Under the pieces are notes generated by a model, which worked only from the letters and a program-made list of their open reading frames with translations, ran no database searches and was not told where the DNA came from. The position numbers and the translations under genes are program-made. A DNA stretch of 64,000 nucleotides from Dipteris shenzhenensis (taxonomy: Eukaryota; Polypodiophyta; Polypodiopsida; Gleicheniales): NCBI GenBank assembly GCA_047967505.1, contig CM106540.1. One strand, given 5' to 3'. Positions 30,973 through 43,745 of the stretch are shown here, one piece after another (the first letter of the stretch is position 1; the number at the start of each line of letters is the position of its first letter).

Positions 30973-33900
30973 ATGGAAGTAGAAGAAGAAGCTTCTAGGA
31001 TGGATCCCGTAGAGTCGGGAGTCTGGCCGACCCCGCAGGTGTCGCGCCCAACAAGTCATACACTATCTGGCAGAATTGCAATGTTAGAGGATGCCTTGCA
31101 ACAAATTTTAGCACAGCAGTTACAAACAAATGTGGGGCAGTCTGAGCTCAGGAAAATGGTGCATAGTATGTCTGCCAGACCATCTCGTGAGGAGAAAGGT
31201 AAATCTCCGATGGAACCGGAGTCCAGTGTTCGTACGGTCGAGCCTAGAAGGGCTAAGGTGCCTAATATTGCTAATTATAGGCCAGAAAAGTATTCTGGTC
31301 GGATGTCTGATCATAGTTCCGATATCATTGACACCTGGTTACACAAATGGGACGAGGCCTTCGCCATTTGTGAAATCAAGAATGATATGAAGAAAATCCG
31401 CAAGACCACCCATATGTTTAATGAGGCAGCGGATAGGTGGTGGATAAAATAGCAGAAAGATGGAGTGGCATCCACTACTTGGGAGGGATTTAAAAAGGAA
31501 TTTAGAAAACACTTCCTACCTCCTGACGAGGCATCCCGAGCTTGGGATCAATATCGAAACCTTCGTCAGAGAAATTTATCAGTGGCAGAAAACACTGATA
31601 AGTTTAGAGAAAGTGTAATGAAGGTTGATGAACCCCTACCTCAATCAATCCAAGTAAAAGATTTTATCTTTGGATTGAATAATCGAATCAAGATGGAAGT
31701 TCGGGCTAAGTATGCGAACACGCTAGATGAAGCAATAGCCATAGCCATAGCCATAGCCCTGAACTATGAGGATGCAAAAGGGAACAGACCAAATGGGTTT
31801 GTGCAGGTTGGGACTCAGTATGGGTACCCAAAGAAAACTGCGTTTAAGAAGTGGATTAGCAAAGGGAGTGCCTCACAGCCTAGTGGTCAAGCCAAGCAGG
31901 TGAAACCAGTTGAGACTCCAAAATCAAGTACCACCATTGGAATGAAAAGAAAAGTAACACCAATGGTAGCCCGGGCTTGGTCGAAGTCTTCTTTGAACCC
32001 AGAGCAAAGTGAAAAAGCAAGGAGAGAAGGCTTGTGTTTTGGATGCCTTCAGTCTCATCAGTGAAAAGATTGTCCACGAAACAAAGATCGTCGGATGGCT
32101 GAGATGGTGGTCTCAAAATGCGACGTGGAAATGGAGGGAAGTCCCAGAGCAGAACAGACGCAAATTCAGCTAGCGGGATCTTCTCAAAGGTTAGTACCTT
32201 TTTTGTTATGTGTGTCTGTTGCTAAGTTAGTAACTAGTGCACCTGATAATAGCATGTCAAAGCCCGCAGCAACGGGGTATACAGCCTTTAATGATATGAA
32301 GTTAATTAAGATGAAATGGCAAGTAGCTAAATGACACATGATGTCATTGTGTTGTTTGACTCAGCGTCAACGCACAATGTAATTAACTCCAAGCTTGTAA
32401 AGAGGCTGAAACTAAACACTAGCCCATCTGACTATGCATATACAGTCAGGATGGCAGACGAAAGTTCAACTGAAGTATGGGACTAAAGGGTTACCCAGTT
32501 GGAGCTTCGAATTCAAGACTATACTGAGAAGCTTGATTTTGTAATGACTAAGCTTGCTCATGTAGACATAGCCCTAGGTAAGGCTTGGCATTCTTGGAAG
32601 AATCCAGCCATAGATTGAAAAAAGCACATTTATCAATTCAAGATGAATGATGTGATGTATGTCTTACGAGGTGAAAAGGATATACCTCAAGGACCGTTGG
32701 TTTCCGTGATGGAAATTCGAAAAGCTCAAGAAGAGTTTTTGTTTCTTTGTACAGCATCGGTAGAGCCGGTCGATGATTCTTCGGTTAGCACTGATGTTGC
32801 TCAAAATGGAGAGATGGCCAAGCTGGCTGATCAAATAACAGAGGAGTTCTCTTATTGTTTTAGGGATGAGCTACCTTATGGGTTACCTCCAGAGCGGAAT
32901 GTTCAACATAAGATTAAACTAATCCCGGGGGCAGAACCTGTAAATAGACCTCCCTATAGGTTGAGTTTTATTGAAGAGGCGGAGGTGCGAAGACAACTGG
33001 AAGAATACCTCAAGTTGGGGCAGATTCAACCAAGTTTCTCCCCTTTTGCTTCGCCAATGATATTAAAGAAGAAGAAAGATGATACTTTTCGCCTCTGTAT
33101 AGATTACAAAGCATTGAATAATATCACTATTAAGCACAGGTATCCGATGGCTCGGATCGATGATTTGCTAGATGCATTACATGCGGCCGTAATTTTCAGT
33201 AAGATAGATCTTAAAGTGGCTATCATCAAATCCGTATTAGAGCCGAGGATGTGCATAAAACCGCTTTTAGAAGCAGATCTGGACATTATGAGTTTTTGGT
33301 AATGCCCTTTGGACTTACCAATGCTCCAGCTACATTCGTCATGCTTATGAACAATTTACTACGTCCGTATATCGAAAAGTTTGTAGTACACTTTATTGAC
33401 GATATTCTGGTATTCAGTAAAAGTATTACTGAGCATCATGAACACTTAAGAATAGTGTTCAGTACTTTGAAAGTCAATCTTTATGTAAATAAAAAGAAAA
33501 CTATACTGTGTATGATAAGACTTGAATATTTAGGATTCATAATTACTCCTGAGGGGGTAGAAATGGATCCAAAGAAAGTGGCTGCGATACTGACTTGGCC
33601 AATCCCTCAGAGTTTGACCGCTTTGCGATCATTCTTGGGATTTGTCCAATTTTATCGAAGGCAAATCAAAGCATATTCCGAAATAGTATCGCCATTGATT
33701 GATCTGACCTCGGATAAAGTACCTTTTATTTGGGGACAGAATCAACAGGAGAGTTTTGACACCATAAAACAAGCTGTGGTCTTAGGACCGGTGTTAAAAA
33801 TAGTTGATCCCTAGAAACCGTTTTTCCTTGAAACCGATGCAAGTGGCATTGCGGTAGGAGCAGTTCTCCTCCAAGAGGGAAGGCCAGTAGCCTTCGAAAG

Positions 33901-35600
33901 CAAGAAGCTTTCTCCCTCTCAACGAAATTGGCCAACTCATGAATTAGAGTTGTATGTTGTTATCCATGCTCTGAAAACATGGAGACATTATTTGTATGGG
34001 TCAAAGTTTTATGTTGATGTTGATCACGATACTCTGAAACATTTTTGTAAACAACCTGACTTGAGAGGCCGCCAAGCTAGGTGGGCAGAACTCATGCAGG
34101 AGTTTAACTTGACGATTCGGTACCGAAGAGGGAAGGATAATAAAGTTGCTGATGCGTTGTCACGCATTATGCATAATATGAGTTTCACGGTATTAGAGAG
34201 TGCTCTAATAACCGAGATTAGAGAAACTCAAAAGGTGGACGAGTTCGTCCAAAGCCTTTGGCCTAAGGCTCATGTGTTCAAACCCGGGGAAAAGGATGAC
34301 CTGGCATCTAGAAAATGCCAAACTTATGCAACAGAAATGGCAAGGTAGTAGTACCTAATCAGAATGATCTCAGGCAGAGAGTCAGTCAACAATGCCATGA
34401 TAGCCCATGTGCGGGACATCCAAGAGTCGAGAAGACATATGATCTCGTGAGACGAGATTTCTTTTGGCCAAAGATGAAAAAGCATATTCATGAATATGTG
34501 ACACGTTTTTCGTGTCAGGTAAGTAAGGCAGAACGCGTGAAGCCACCCGGACTTTTACAGCCCTTGGAAATACCACTAGGTAGGTGGGAGAGCATTTCCA
34601 TGGACTTTATTGTAGGTCTGCCTACGACACAAGGTGGATATGATTCTATCCTTGTGGTGGTTGATCCTCTTACCAAGATGGCTCACTTCATTATAACTAG
34701 AGAGTCTGTTAGAGCCCTGCAAGTGGCGGATTTGTTTATTAGACATATATTTCATTTGCATGGATTACCCAAATCCATAGTGTCAGACAGAGATGTCAAA
34801 TTTACCGGTCATTTTTGGACTGTGGTATTTAAGACACTGAGGACTGAGTTGGGAATGACTAGTGGGGATCATCCAGAAACGGATGGTCAGACGGAAAGAA
34901 TCAACCAAATTTTAGAGGATATGCTTAGAGCATATCTGTCATTGAGGCAACATACATGGGACAAGTGGTTGCCATTATTAGAGTTTGCCTACAATGATAG
35001 AAAAAATTTCTCTACAGGGTTCAGTCCGTTTGAGCTGAAATATGGTTATAGACCAGCAAATCCAACTATAGTTGCAATACCTCAGAAAGTGCCTAGTGCC
35101 GCGAACTTTGTGGTTCAGATGCGGGAGATGCTAGTACTTGCGAGAGCGAACATCCGCCAAGCTATGGATAGAGCTAAGGCGTATGCGGATGAAAACCGAT
35201 CCGCTAGAGAATTTAAGGAAGGAGAAAAAGTTTTTCTCAGAGTTCCTAAGTCTTTGACTCCAAGAGAGTGTGCTAAGTTATCACCTTGATATTGTGGGCC
35301 ATGGTTAATTCTAAAAAGAATAGGCAAGGTAGCCTATAAATTAGAATTGCCACAAGGTTGTAAGGTGCATCCAGTGTTTCATGTTTCTCGTTTAAAGAAA
35401 TTTTTGCATACATGTGACTCACTAATCGAGGGTGTTGTTTTGTTTCAGGAGATAGAGGATAATGCAAGACGCAAACCAACAGGAATCCTGGACCGAGGAA
35501 CAATGCAAGTGCGCAATCGGAAGATACCCACGATGTTGGTTGCATGGCATGGTCTACCTCTATCAGAAGCTACCTGGGAATCCGTATACTAGTTACGGAG
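30973..35600 (+). pseudogene. Gypsy-1 gag-pol polyprotein, broken by stops and frameshifts
   Basis: Starts ATG at 30973. The gag core (ADRWW, LPPDEASRAWDQYRNLRQRN) is followed by a zinc knuckle (CFGCLQSHQ), the protease (LFDSASTHNVI), and reverse transcriptase with MPFGLTNAPATFVM and FIDD. Next come RNase H (ETDASGIAVGAVLL), integrase (HDSPCAGHPRVEKTYDLV; SMDFIVGLP; SDRDVKFTGHFW; HPETDGQTERI), a GPY/F-like module and a chromodomain-like end (ILDRGTMQV ... TMLVAWHGLPLSEATWE). Compared with Gypsy-2 it has nonsense codons at 31450, 32062, 32484, 32616, 33812 and 35287, an internal ~27 bp deletion near 34320 and frameshifts near 32330 and 33215. The original was one continuous gag-pol frame. Confidence 0.9.
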
Positions 35601-35652
35601 AGTGTTCCCAGACTTTATCATCGAGGACGCTGATGCCTGAAGAGGGAAGGAA

Positions 35653-35991
35653 TGTTACGCTCAAGTCGAGGTAACATGACCTCGAAAGGGTCAGTCGACA
35701 TTTTCCTTTAAAGGATCAATGTTTGTATTATATTTGTTTGAGCTGCATGTAAATGATCAAAAAGGAATAAAGGTCAAGGTCCTTGGTGAGGGTGACATGG
35801 CACTAGACTAGGTGGATCTAAGGCTAAGGGACCTAAATGCATGAAATATGCCTAGGGGCAAATGGTTTCAATGATATCGCAAGAGAGGGGTAAATGATGC
35901 ATTAAGGAAGGACCCTAAAATGAAGACGTGTGGCATACTAGATCCATCTAGGGAATTTTGGGGCTTGTTGGGAATAAGCAAGCGGAAGTTG
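35653..35991 (+). repeat. Gypsy-1 3' LTR, truncated
   Basis: Begins TGTTACGCTC after the polypurine tract. Matches the first ~339 bp of the 471 bp LTR, then stops at aagttgg. Confidence 0.88.
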
Positions 35992-36057
35992 GACCGGTGG
36001 TTCACAAAGAATTGCAATCTCTGTCAATGATTGGGTCAACACACAGATCGCGATCGT

Positions 36058-36155
36058 ATGCCTCTCAACCCCATCTTACCACTGGAGCCATTTCAAAAAT
36101 GGGGTCTGGACTTCATGGGTCCATTTCGGCCCGCACGCAGAATTGAAACTTTGAC
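36058..36155 (+). pseudogene. Integrase fragment of a different gypsy element
   Basis: The frame MPLNPILPLEPFQKWGLDFM followed by GPFRPARR matches the region just before the first catalytic D of Ty3/gypsy integrases (PL-x-PI...EPF-x-KW-x-x-D-x-x-GP). Only ~33 codons survive. Confidence 0.65.
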
Positions 36156-36159
36156 TTTG

Positions 36160-36714
36160 GAGTATTTATAACTTGGTGACAATACTCCAAGCTAGAACAC
36201 AGTGGGCGAACATCAAGAGGTGGGGAGGATAACTTTGATGGTGAGGCTTTGTGCACATGTTCTCTTCTCAAATGTGCACTTGTATCGAATCTTAGGGCCG
36301 GCTGAATGACCATTTTGTGGTTTAGCGTTTAGGGTTTAGGCGTCCAAGGCCATGACCACAATGGAGCCAGTTTGTCCAAGTCCCAAGCGGAGGACTTGTT
36401 AAAACCTAACAAAGTGGCTCAGTTTGGGAGCTAAGTCCACCTTTGAGCTGAAATGACCAAAGCATCGACAATGACAATGGATTGAGCCCAATGCAAAATC
36501 AAGTTGCAAGCCGAGCTGCTCCAACCTCCTCCCACTCTAGACCTTCAGAAAAGGTGCTTTAAGCTCTTTCTCCTGCTGGCTGGTCACTAGCTATCTTCAG
36601 GATATTCTCTAAATTCACAGTTTCTAAGTTCTGAGATTTTCTCTGTTTGGAATTGGCAAGGTACTTTTATAAGCATATTGAGATTTCAGTTCTTAACCGA
36701 GGCAACCATGAATC
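36160..36714. other. Unassigned DNA
   Basis: No domain recognised. Confidence 0.25.
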
Positions 36715-36956
36715 TGTTGGATGGAAGCCTCTAGATGGTTTTGTGGCAAGCGGTTACTGAAGACGTGTTTGATTGGACCACGATATTCAACTCTTCAATG
36801 ATTGGTTGAGATGACTAAGATTGCATGGTATTGATACGTGGCTTTGCATGGAGTGCACTTGGCATGAAGCACTAACGTAGCTGACGAATTGGGCAAACCT
36901 CTTGAGGCGGTTCTCTTCAATGAAGACTAAGGCAGTTCTCTCAGGCGGTGGTTTCT
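36715..36956 (+). repeat. LTR head, truncated copy
   Basis: Begins TGTTGGATGGAAGCCTC and matches the first ~240 bp of the LTR at 37949-38305. Confidence 0.75.
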
Positions 36957-37230
36957 TCTATTTAGCACAGTGGTCTCTTTTTTTGTCCAGGACTCCATCT
37001 GAGCTACTCTTGCTCATGAGAGTCGCCTTCAGCATGTATTTCTCCTAGCCAATGGAGTCGTAAGAGCAGCTGCTCTATAGGGCCGTTAGAGAGTCTTTCA
37101 ATCTTGTGTCTTCATAGTTGTCACCACGAGAATTGACTTCTTTGTAATGCTTCTGCAATCCTAAGAACCGTGATCTCAAGAACCATACGCTCAGACAACC
37201 TTTCGACCACCTCACGAACAGCTCTCTTGG

Positions 37231-37364
37231 AAACCCGCTCTGATACCATTGTTGGCTATTAGAGACAATGAAATAGAATCTCTAAAAGTATCTCATTGCA
37301 TGCGAGTATCATATGATGTAAAATACCACGAGATGCTACGAAACACCAGAATAATGGAGAGAGG
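37231..37364 (-). repeat. Primer binding site plus LTR tail on the minus strand
   Basis: 37231-37248 is the reverse complement of tggtatcagagcgggttt, an initiator tRNA-Met site. Directly to its right (37250-37364) lies, on the minus strand, an LTR end (…ctaatagccaaca) that matches the last ~114 bp of the plus-strand LTR at 37949-38305. 36957-37230 would then be minus-strand leader. Confidence 0.7.
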
Positions 37365-37789
37365 AGCAATTGCGACTCAATACTAGAACAAAATCACTTC
37401 TATTATCTCAGAGAAGATCAATAGACTATTTCCTCACCAGTACTCGGTTTTTCGCATAGAAGCGCTAAGAGAAAGCTTAGCATCAATACAAGCTGTCGAG
37501 ACGTAGATGTTCTTTCCATTGTTTTGAAGGACGACAATCAGGTTCTTTGGGAAGTGATCGTTTTCCCTCACCAAAGGTATGCTGATCGTGAATATACAGA
37601 GAAGAGCTCGTCAAAGCCCGTCCTATGGACTCTTGGAAGAGTGAGTCGGCAACTTTGCAGGAGAGGTGGAAGACGCTTCCAATTCGATCAGATTTTTCGT
37701 TGGGTCTAGCCTTGTGTGGGTGAGGTATCTTCTACAATTGCTGGTTGTTTTTTGCTTTGCAGCCGACAATAGTTTAAGAGCAGTGTTGA

Positions 37790-37895
37790 CTGCTCTTTGT
37801 GAGCATCTTTTGGTTGTTGGGCTCTTTGTGAGAAATTCTTGTTGGGCTCTTTGTGAGCACGTTTCCGTCATTGCTGTAGCTCTTTGTGAGCATTA
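37790..37895 (+). repeat. Four copies of gctctttgtgag
   Basis: gctctttgtgagca or gctctttgtgagaa recurs four times within ~100 bp, shortly before the polypurine tract of the LTR at 37949. Confidence 0.8.
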
Positions 37896-37948
37896 GTAGT
37901 GGGTGACAGTTATGTTTTCGTGATTGTCCCCTTTTGGCATCAAGGGGG

Positions 37949-38305
37949 TGTTGGATGGAAGCCTCTATGTGGTTTTGTGGCAAGCGGTTACTGAAGACGT
38001 GCTTGATTGGACCACGATATTCAACTCTTCAATGATTGGTTGAGATGACAAAAATTGCATGGTATTGATACGTGGCTTTGCATGGAGTGCACTTGGCATG
38101 AAGCATTGACATAGCTGACGAATTGGGCAAACCTCTTGAGACGGTTCTCTTCAATGAAGACTGAGGCGGTTCTTTCAGGCGGTTGTTTCTCCTCTCTCCA
38201 TTAGTCTGATGTTTCGCAGCATCTCGTGGTATTTTACATCGTATGATACTCGCATGCAATCAGATACTTTACAAGATTCTATTTCATTGTCTCTAATAGC
38301 CGACA
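37949..38305 (+). repeat. LTR (357 bp), likely 3' LTR
   Basis: Begins TGTTGGATGG after a polypurine tract (atcaagggggtg) and ends aatagccgaca. The sequence to its right has no primer binding site, consistent with a 3' LTR. Confidence 0.75.
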
Positions 38306-39104
38306 AAATCATATAAGGGTGTCTTGGAGAACTCATGAGGGCCAAATCCTTCAGAAACAGTCTTGTAATCAGTCATGAGTTTACATGTAAGGTCATCTAT
38401 CTCACACGCTCATGTACCTGCTGTCCCTCTCCGATCGTAAGAGATTTTCAATGAAGCCAACTTTTCCATCTATTCCGCATCTCATCCCAACATAACAAAA
38501 TGTTTCAAGCACATATTATTTATATATGTATCTAGATAGCATATTTTATAGCACAAGGAAGAAAGCTCTAATGTTTCTGGGTTAAATAGGTGTGCAAAAT
38601 ATTCTGACAAAACGTTGCTTATGCCTAGTGCAGGCGCACCTCGTCTAACCTTCTATTTACATAGAGGCTAGCACTTGAATGAGATGCAATTGGAAGTTCA
38701 TAATCATTTATTCAATCCTAACAGACTAAGTTGAAATCCTTAAAAATATTCATGTGATAGCCAAACCTATAAAAGGATCTCATTCCAGGCTGCAAGGAGT
38801 TGTTTTCTACTCAGAAAAGAAAATTATTTAAGTTTGTTATGTTTTTGTTCACCATTAAGCATCATTCTACTGAGTACCAATTCTTAGCTTTATTAGAAAC
38901 TTGGCTGCAACACTAAACTAGCTAAAACTTATTGCTTATGACATCTAAGAATGTCCCTGATGGAAAGCAAAGAAAGCAAAACATAAGGTCAGCATATTAA
39001 ACAGGACGGATACATAGGACAAATAAAAAATCACAAGCCAAATAATCACTCGCAACAAAAGAAGTTGCTAACAGTTATATACTCACAGGCATAAAGTATC
39101 ATGA
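38306..39104. other. 3' flank of the ASI1-like gene; no gene seen
   Basis: AT-rich, non-repetitive within this window. It probably contains the 3' untranslated region of the minus-strand gene ending at 39105. Confidence 0.35.
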
Positions 39105-40761
39105 TCAGGTTTTCTTGATGCCACTTTTTCTTATATCATCAATATCCTTTCTTTGCTTCTGGGGACAAAAAACGATGTTATCATACCATGCAATGGAAAT
39201 ATCGCAGAATGTGATAAGATAACTTATTCCTACATCATGCCACACAAAAAGTGACTAACTTACCTTAAACAACTCAACTCGACATGTATGCGCTATTTCT
39301 TGAAGATGTCTCCATTCCATGGCCATCTCATACTCAATTGTATTGGGCTGTGAGCAATGGGAAGTCGCCACAGCCCTTCTCTGCAAGGATGTACAAGTCT
39401 TTAGGTAATAATTTTTACTTTTGGAAATTTCAAGGGGCAAGCTTCAGAAAAGTTCAACTTTTTTATTTTAATTTTCAAAAAAAGGGAGAAGGGGAGGGAA
39501 AATATTCACATGACATGTATAGAGGCATAGGAAATACATAGATGACCTAAAACATCCACACTCGACCATAAATAGTCATCAAGATCAAAAACCATGAGAA
39601 TCTGATAACGGCATGCATCTTCGAGGAATAGAGAAGCTGAGCTGAGAATCCAGAAGCCTTAAGAGGGGGCTGAGAAAGAGGGCTGACTCCTAAGCGAGAT
39701 GTGAGTAGAAGGCTAAGAGGGTGCAAAGGGAATAAGAGAGGGGGCTGAGAGAGGGCTAAGAGGGCTGAGAGAAGTGTCAAGTAAGAGGCGGAATGCCAGG
39801 CAGAAACAATCACGACAACGCAGCTTCAGGTAACGCTTTTTTCTCTCTTTTTTGGGTGGAGGTGTGGGGATTTTGAGAGATGGCACCTAAGGATAAGGTG
39901 CACGATTCGAATCAACCCTGAAGAGGCATTGGAATCACCCATTGCTTTCCTCCTACTCAATTCCGGTACTTGAGCCATTGTGTATATGCTTACATCCATT
40001 CCTTTGGCTATTAGATTAAATCGTTTCAATGCTACTCTATGCGTGCACCTTTTTGCAAGTTTGTTGCATCCAAGCATCCACATGCCCATTAACACAAAAG
40101 TATTCGTGAAAGAACCAAATATCGATGTTAGGCTTGCGAGATTCTATCATTACAAATATACCTAGAACCCTATTTGTTCTAAGCCCAAATTCCTTTTTTT
40201 CTCCAACAATATTACTAAAAAGGAGCATACCATATCCTCACTTTGAAGAGCTCGTGACAACCTCAGTTTTTCTAATGCCAAATGACCTGGGAACCTTGAC
40301 ATTTTAGAAGGATCGAACGGCTTAACCTTGCTTGCAATAAGGGGCCTGTTCAAAGCCAAAGAGACAAAATGACCAACTAAGAAGGTAATCTTAAGTATAT
40401 CTTTAAAAGAAGAGCCTGCACATGCTCTGTATAAAATATTAGTGACAAGGACCCTGACATTTTGGAAAACAGAATCCAACCTTTTGCTGTTTGTTACAAG
40501 GCATTTTCTCTCTATTTCTTGCAGAGCTGCATCAGCAAAGCTTTTGGTTTCGAATATGACCAGCGCTTGGCCTGAACCATGAGTTCATAACACAAGGATT
40601 TCACAATGCATCAGATACATTCTAAGGAGCCACCTTCATGTAAAATGCTCAGAACGTCAAGACTGGAAACCTGAATAGCAAGCATTACCATATGGGATGA
40701 TTGTTTCTTGAGGAATTACTCGAGCATCAGAAAAACCTTCAAATACACTTTTCATCATATC
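39105..40761 (-). CDS. ASI1: ANTI-SILENCING 1-like protein, C-terminal five exons (RRM end and conserved C-terminal block)
   Basis: Five exons on the minus strand, all with GT-AG borders and compatible phases: 40689-40761, 40481-40571, 40231-40345, 39264-39380 and 39105-39158 (TGA at 39105-39107). They read VFEGFSDARVIPQET; GQALVIFETKSFADAALQEI; RPLIASK; FPGHLALEKLRLSR; ATSHCSQPNTIEYEMAMEW; KQRKDIDDIRKSGIKKT. Joining across the first two introns recreates whole codons (GGC; AGG). The RNP1-like ALVIF segment and the SHCSQPNTIE block are what I recall from ASI1/BAH-RRM proteins, nuclear factors needed for full-length transcripts of genes with heterochromatic introns. The BAH domain and first half of the RRM are missing from this stretch; a TR-GAG element begins only ~570 bp upstream. 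Identification is from memory of the family, not a search; other RRM proteins are possible. Confidence 0.7.
39600..39790. repeat. GAGAGGGCTAAGAGGGCTGA repeats inside the third visible intron
   Basis: The 850 bp intron (39381-40230) holds several gagggctgag/aagagggctg units, probably an inserted repeat. The other three introns visible here are 109-135 bp. Confidence 0.65.
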
Positions 40762-41328
40762 CTGCATTTAAAAACCAAATAAAGATTACAAATCTCACTT
40801 ACAACCTTCTCAAACAGTATTGGCCTGCAAAGTTCCATTCAAAAAAGGATAAAGTAGATACCATTCAAGAGCTACAAAAGATACAAAAATCTGAATGGAT
40901 CGGACTTGGACATGCAAAATAAGGCAAAACTGAAAACATTCACTTCCGACGTACCCAAGCAGATATCATATACTATATTTTATCTCACACAATAAAATTA
41001 GGATTATTTTGCTGGTGGTTAAAAGACAGCCAAACTTGGATTTTGTCGCTCAATTAGTGGGCTGCACGGAGCATGGTTGTTAGACCGTTAGACACAGGTG
41101 CCTTAAGTGTCTTAAACATTAGATACTTAGGACACGTAAAACATCAGATTGTAGCGGCAATAGACCCCAGCTGCTTGCAAGTCACAAATTAAAATCCAAA
41201 ATCCAAATGACAAGACGGCTAGCTTGCAAGGCAAGTCCTGACTGCTTCCTGACTTTTGGTGCTTACTGTCCCGAAACAACACTAAGAATCCTAAGGAGTA
41301 CCTTGCCCTTCAAGCTCCATCATGATTC
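40762..41328. other. Probable intron or upstream part of the ASI1-like gene
   Basis: No exon that could supply the first half of the RRM was found on the minus strand here. A short acceptor-like tract (tttgcag) lies near 40835. Confidence 0.3.
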
Positions 41329-41897
41329 TCTAAAGAACCAGACTTTTCGAGAATGCAAATGTGTGCAATGCATGCAGAATTTGAATGCCAATTGGCCCTC
41401 CAATGGGAAAGAGCGCCCTCATGGGAGTACTTGTTTCTATTTCGACCTACATGCAAGGTGGGAGAGAGACGGCAGATGAATGCAATGTGAATGAAGAATG
41501 CTACATGAGATTCACAATGAAAGGGTGATACCCTTTCATTAATGTCCCTTGAGATCACTCAAGTTCCATCTTCCCATTTACACCTACCCTTAGCCTATGA
41601 CCCATGCATCTACCATTCAATGCACCTTCATGCACCCTTCCCTTCCTATTGCCCCTAGGACCTAGACACGTGTGTGCACATTTTTATTAATAGAATAAGT
41701 ATCACATGTCCAAATTCAATGCCGTCTGAAGCAGTGGCTCCAACTCGACTAGTCATATCTACTGAGATGATCCACCGCCATAACAAATCAGTCGGTGTCC
41801 ATCATAAATACAAATACATGTTACACCATTGGCGTTAATATATAATAATGTTTTAATGTCTACTAATCACGGATTAGTGATTTCTCTTGTCATGACA
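41329..41897 (-). repeat. TR-GAG 3' LTR
   Basis: Matches 44594-45152 along its whole length. Confidence 0.85.
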
Positions 41898-42442
41898 CTC
41901 CCTCCTGCTTGAATGGGCAGAAGTCCTCTTCTAGATCATCTCTTGTCTCTTTCTCTTGCGTACGCATCTCTTTTACTTCTGCATTTGCATCCCTCTTCAT
42001 AATCTGCTACTAGTCTCCTCTAGGTAGTACACGATCTCTTCTGAATCAGAACTTAAATCTCAGTTCTGGTTCCTCTTGATGCTGAATATTCAAAATGCAG
42101 AAGTACCGCTACAGTGCCTCTTCAATATCTCTTCATACTCAGAATTCTCTTCTGAATACCCAACTGCTGAAATCTCTTTATAGTAACCTGCTCAATAAGC
42201 TGAAACACGTTCTCAACAAATTGGTCAGTATTAAAACGATTCTCTCACCCAAATGTTTCATTGAACTAGGTAGACCTTGGCTATAGATGATTTTGCCATG
42301 GAGAGCTACTTAGTCTATAGAAACTATAGACCTTCAATCTCTTTTTCCAACTCTTCTATTTCAGCCCTATTCATCCTATCAGACGCTCTACACGGAGGAG
42401 AAAAAATATTCATTCTCTGTCCATACTCTACAATGAATATGC

Positions 42443-43745
42443 CTAATCTCTATTCAGTTCACACATCCATACACCAGTGTTGGCTGAATGGATAGCATTT
42501 ACTCTTGGTTCTATGTTCACCGTAGAATCCTGGGATGAGGAGGTAGAAGCCTCACCGTCCTGCTTGAATGCTTTGCCTTTCCCTTTTACAGAATTGGTTT
42601 TGACAATTTTGGCTAACAAAGTAGGACATTTATGCCATGGATGCCCTAGCTTATGTTTCTTACATCCGAAACATTTACCCTCCTTAATTAGCTTTTTCTT
42701 CTCATTGTCAATCATGGAAGGAAATGATATCCATCCAGAACGTGATTGGCTGTTAACATTTTATACAATAGCTTTCTCTTTTCCTTTGTTGAAGGGTTTA
42801 CGAGGATTCAATTTCCTCTCAACAATCTCACCCAATTTAGTGAGGTCTTTCAAGGTGGTTGGGTTGAACATCTCAACCTCATACCTCACTTTTGGGCTAA
42901 ATACTTCTTCCTTCTATCATCCTCGCTCTTCTCAAGTAACTATAAAGAGAGTTTCCAGAACCTAGCTGTAAATTCAGTGTTACTCTCGTTATCGAATTGC
43001 CTGAACCTTTCCCGACGGAAGGTCAATTCTTCTTCATGCCTCGGAGGAATGAAAGTAGCCTTAAGCTGCTCTACAAATTTGGACCATTGAAGAATAGGCT
43101 CTTTTCCCGTTTATGATAAGGACCACCACATCAAAGCATCCTTCTGTAGATGTACTGTGGCAAGAGCAAGCTTCTCGTGGTCGGTCTTATCTTGATGGGC
43201 AAAATATAGCTCAAAATGGCGAATCCAATTGAGGATTTTATCCGCCTCTCTTGCTCCATCATACTTTGGGAACTCTATTCTCTCTAGGGGTTGGAATTTA
43301 GCTCTCTTTGAGGGGGTACTTAAATCGTCATCCCCAAAATTCAGCACTCTCTTAATCCCTAATTTTGTCATAATGGACTGCTCAATCATATGGCTAAGCT
43401 CAGAAACCAGCTTATGAACGGGAGACTCCTCTTTGACTCCTCTCTCCCTCTTGCACTTGGATTATAATCCATGTGTACGGGATTTTGTGTTAAAGGCGTA
43501 AACTCAACGCCTTGCTCTTGGATGAACTCATTTCTCCCTTCATTTCTGAAGGAAAACTCCCTATTAAGAGATTCTTGAAGGAGAGATGAAGGTAATTCTA
43601 TACGTGGGTTATCATACTCAATATGTGTAAAAGTCTCATCTACATCATCCTCTTCAGGAGGAAGTGATGGTGTTCTCTCCCTATCTCCTTCTGGTAGTGG
43701 AGGAAAAATGATAACTTCATTATTAAATATCCCTTCCCCTTCCAT
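42443..43745 (-). pseudogene. Gag protein of the TR-GAG-like element, frameshifted
   Basis: Three consecutive frames on the minus strand: an acidic/proline N-terminus from 43745 (EVIIFPPLPEGDRER); a retrotransposon gag core (IEFPKYDGAREADKILNWIR, HLQKDALMWW, then FVEQLKATFIPPRHEE and ERFRQFDNES); and a zinc-knuckle-like end CFGCKKHKLGHPWHKCP. Frame changes occur near 43385, 43100 and 42850. The core is of the Ty3/gypsy retrotrans_gag type. No protease follows the knuckle; the region down to 41898 is stop-rich. Confidence 0.78.

Larger units (their letters stand above)
24729..35991 (+). mobile_element. Gypsy-1: rearranged Ty3/gypsy chromovirus, non-functional
   Basis: Order: complete LTR (24729-25199); primer binding site and 5' leader interrupted by the hAT element (25666-29032); a truncated LTR copy (29311-29499); a second primer binding site and leader; gag-pol (30973-35600); polypurine tract agagggaagg; 3' LTR start (35653). 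The right end is cut at 35991 and followed by unrelated gypsy integrase sequence. The 5' part is therefore present twice in direct order, as if two related copies had recombined. No target duplication can be assigned because the right end is missing. Confidence 0.85.
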
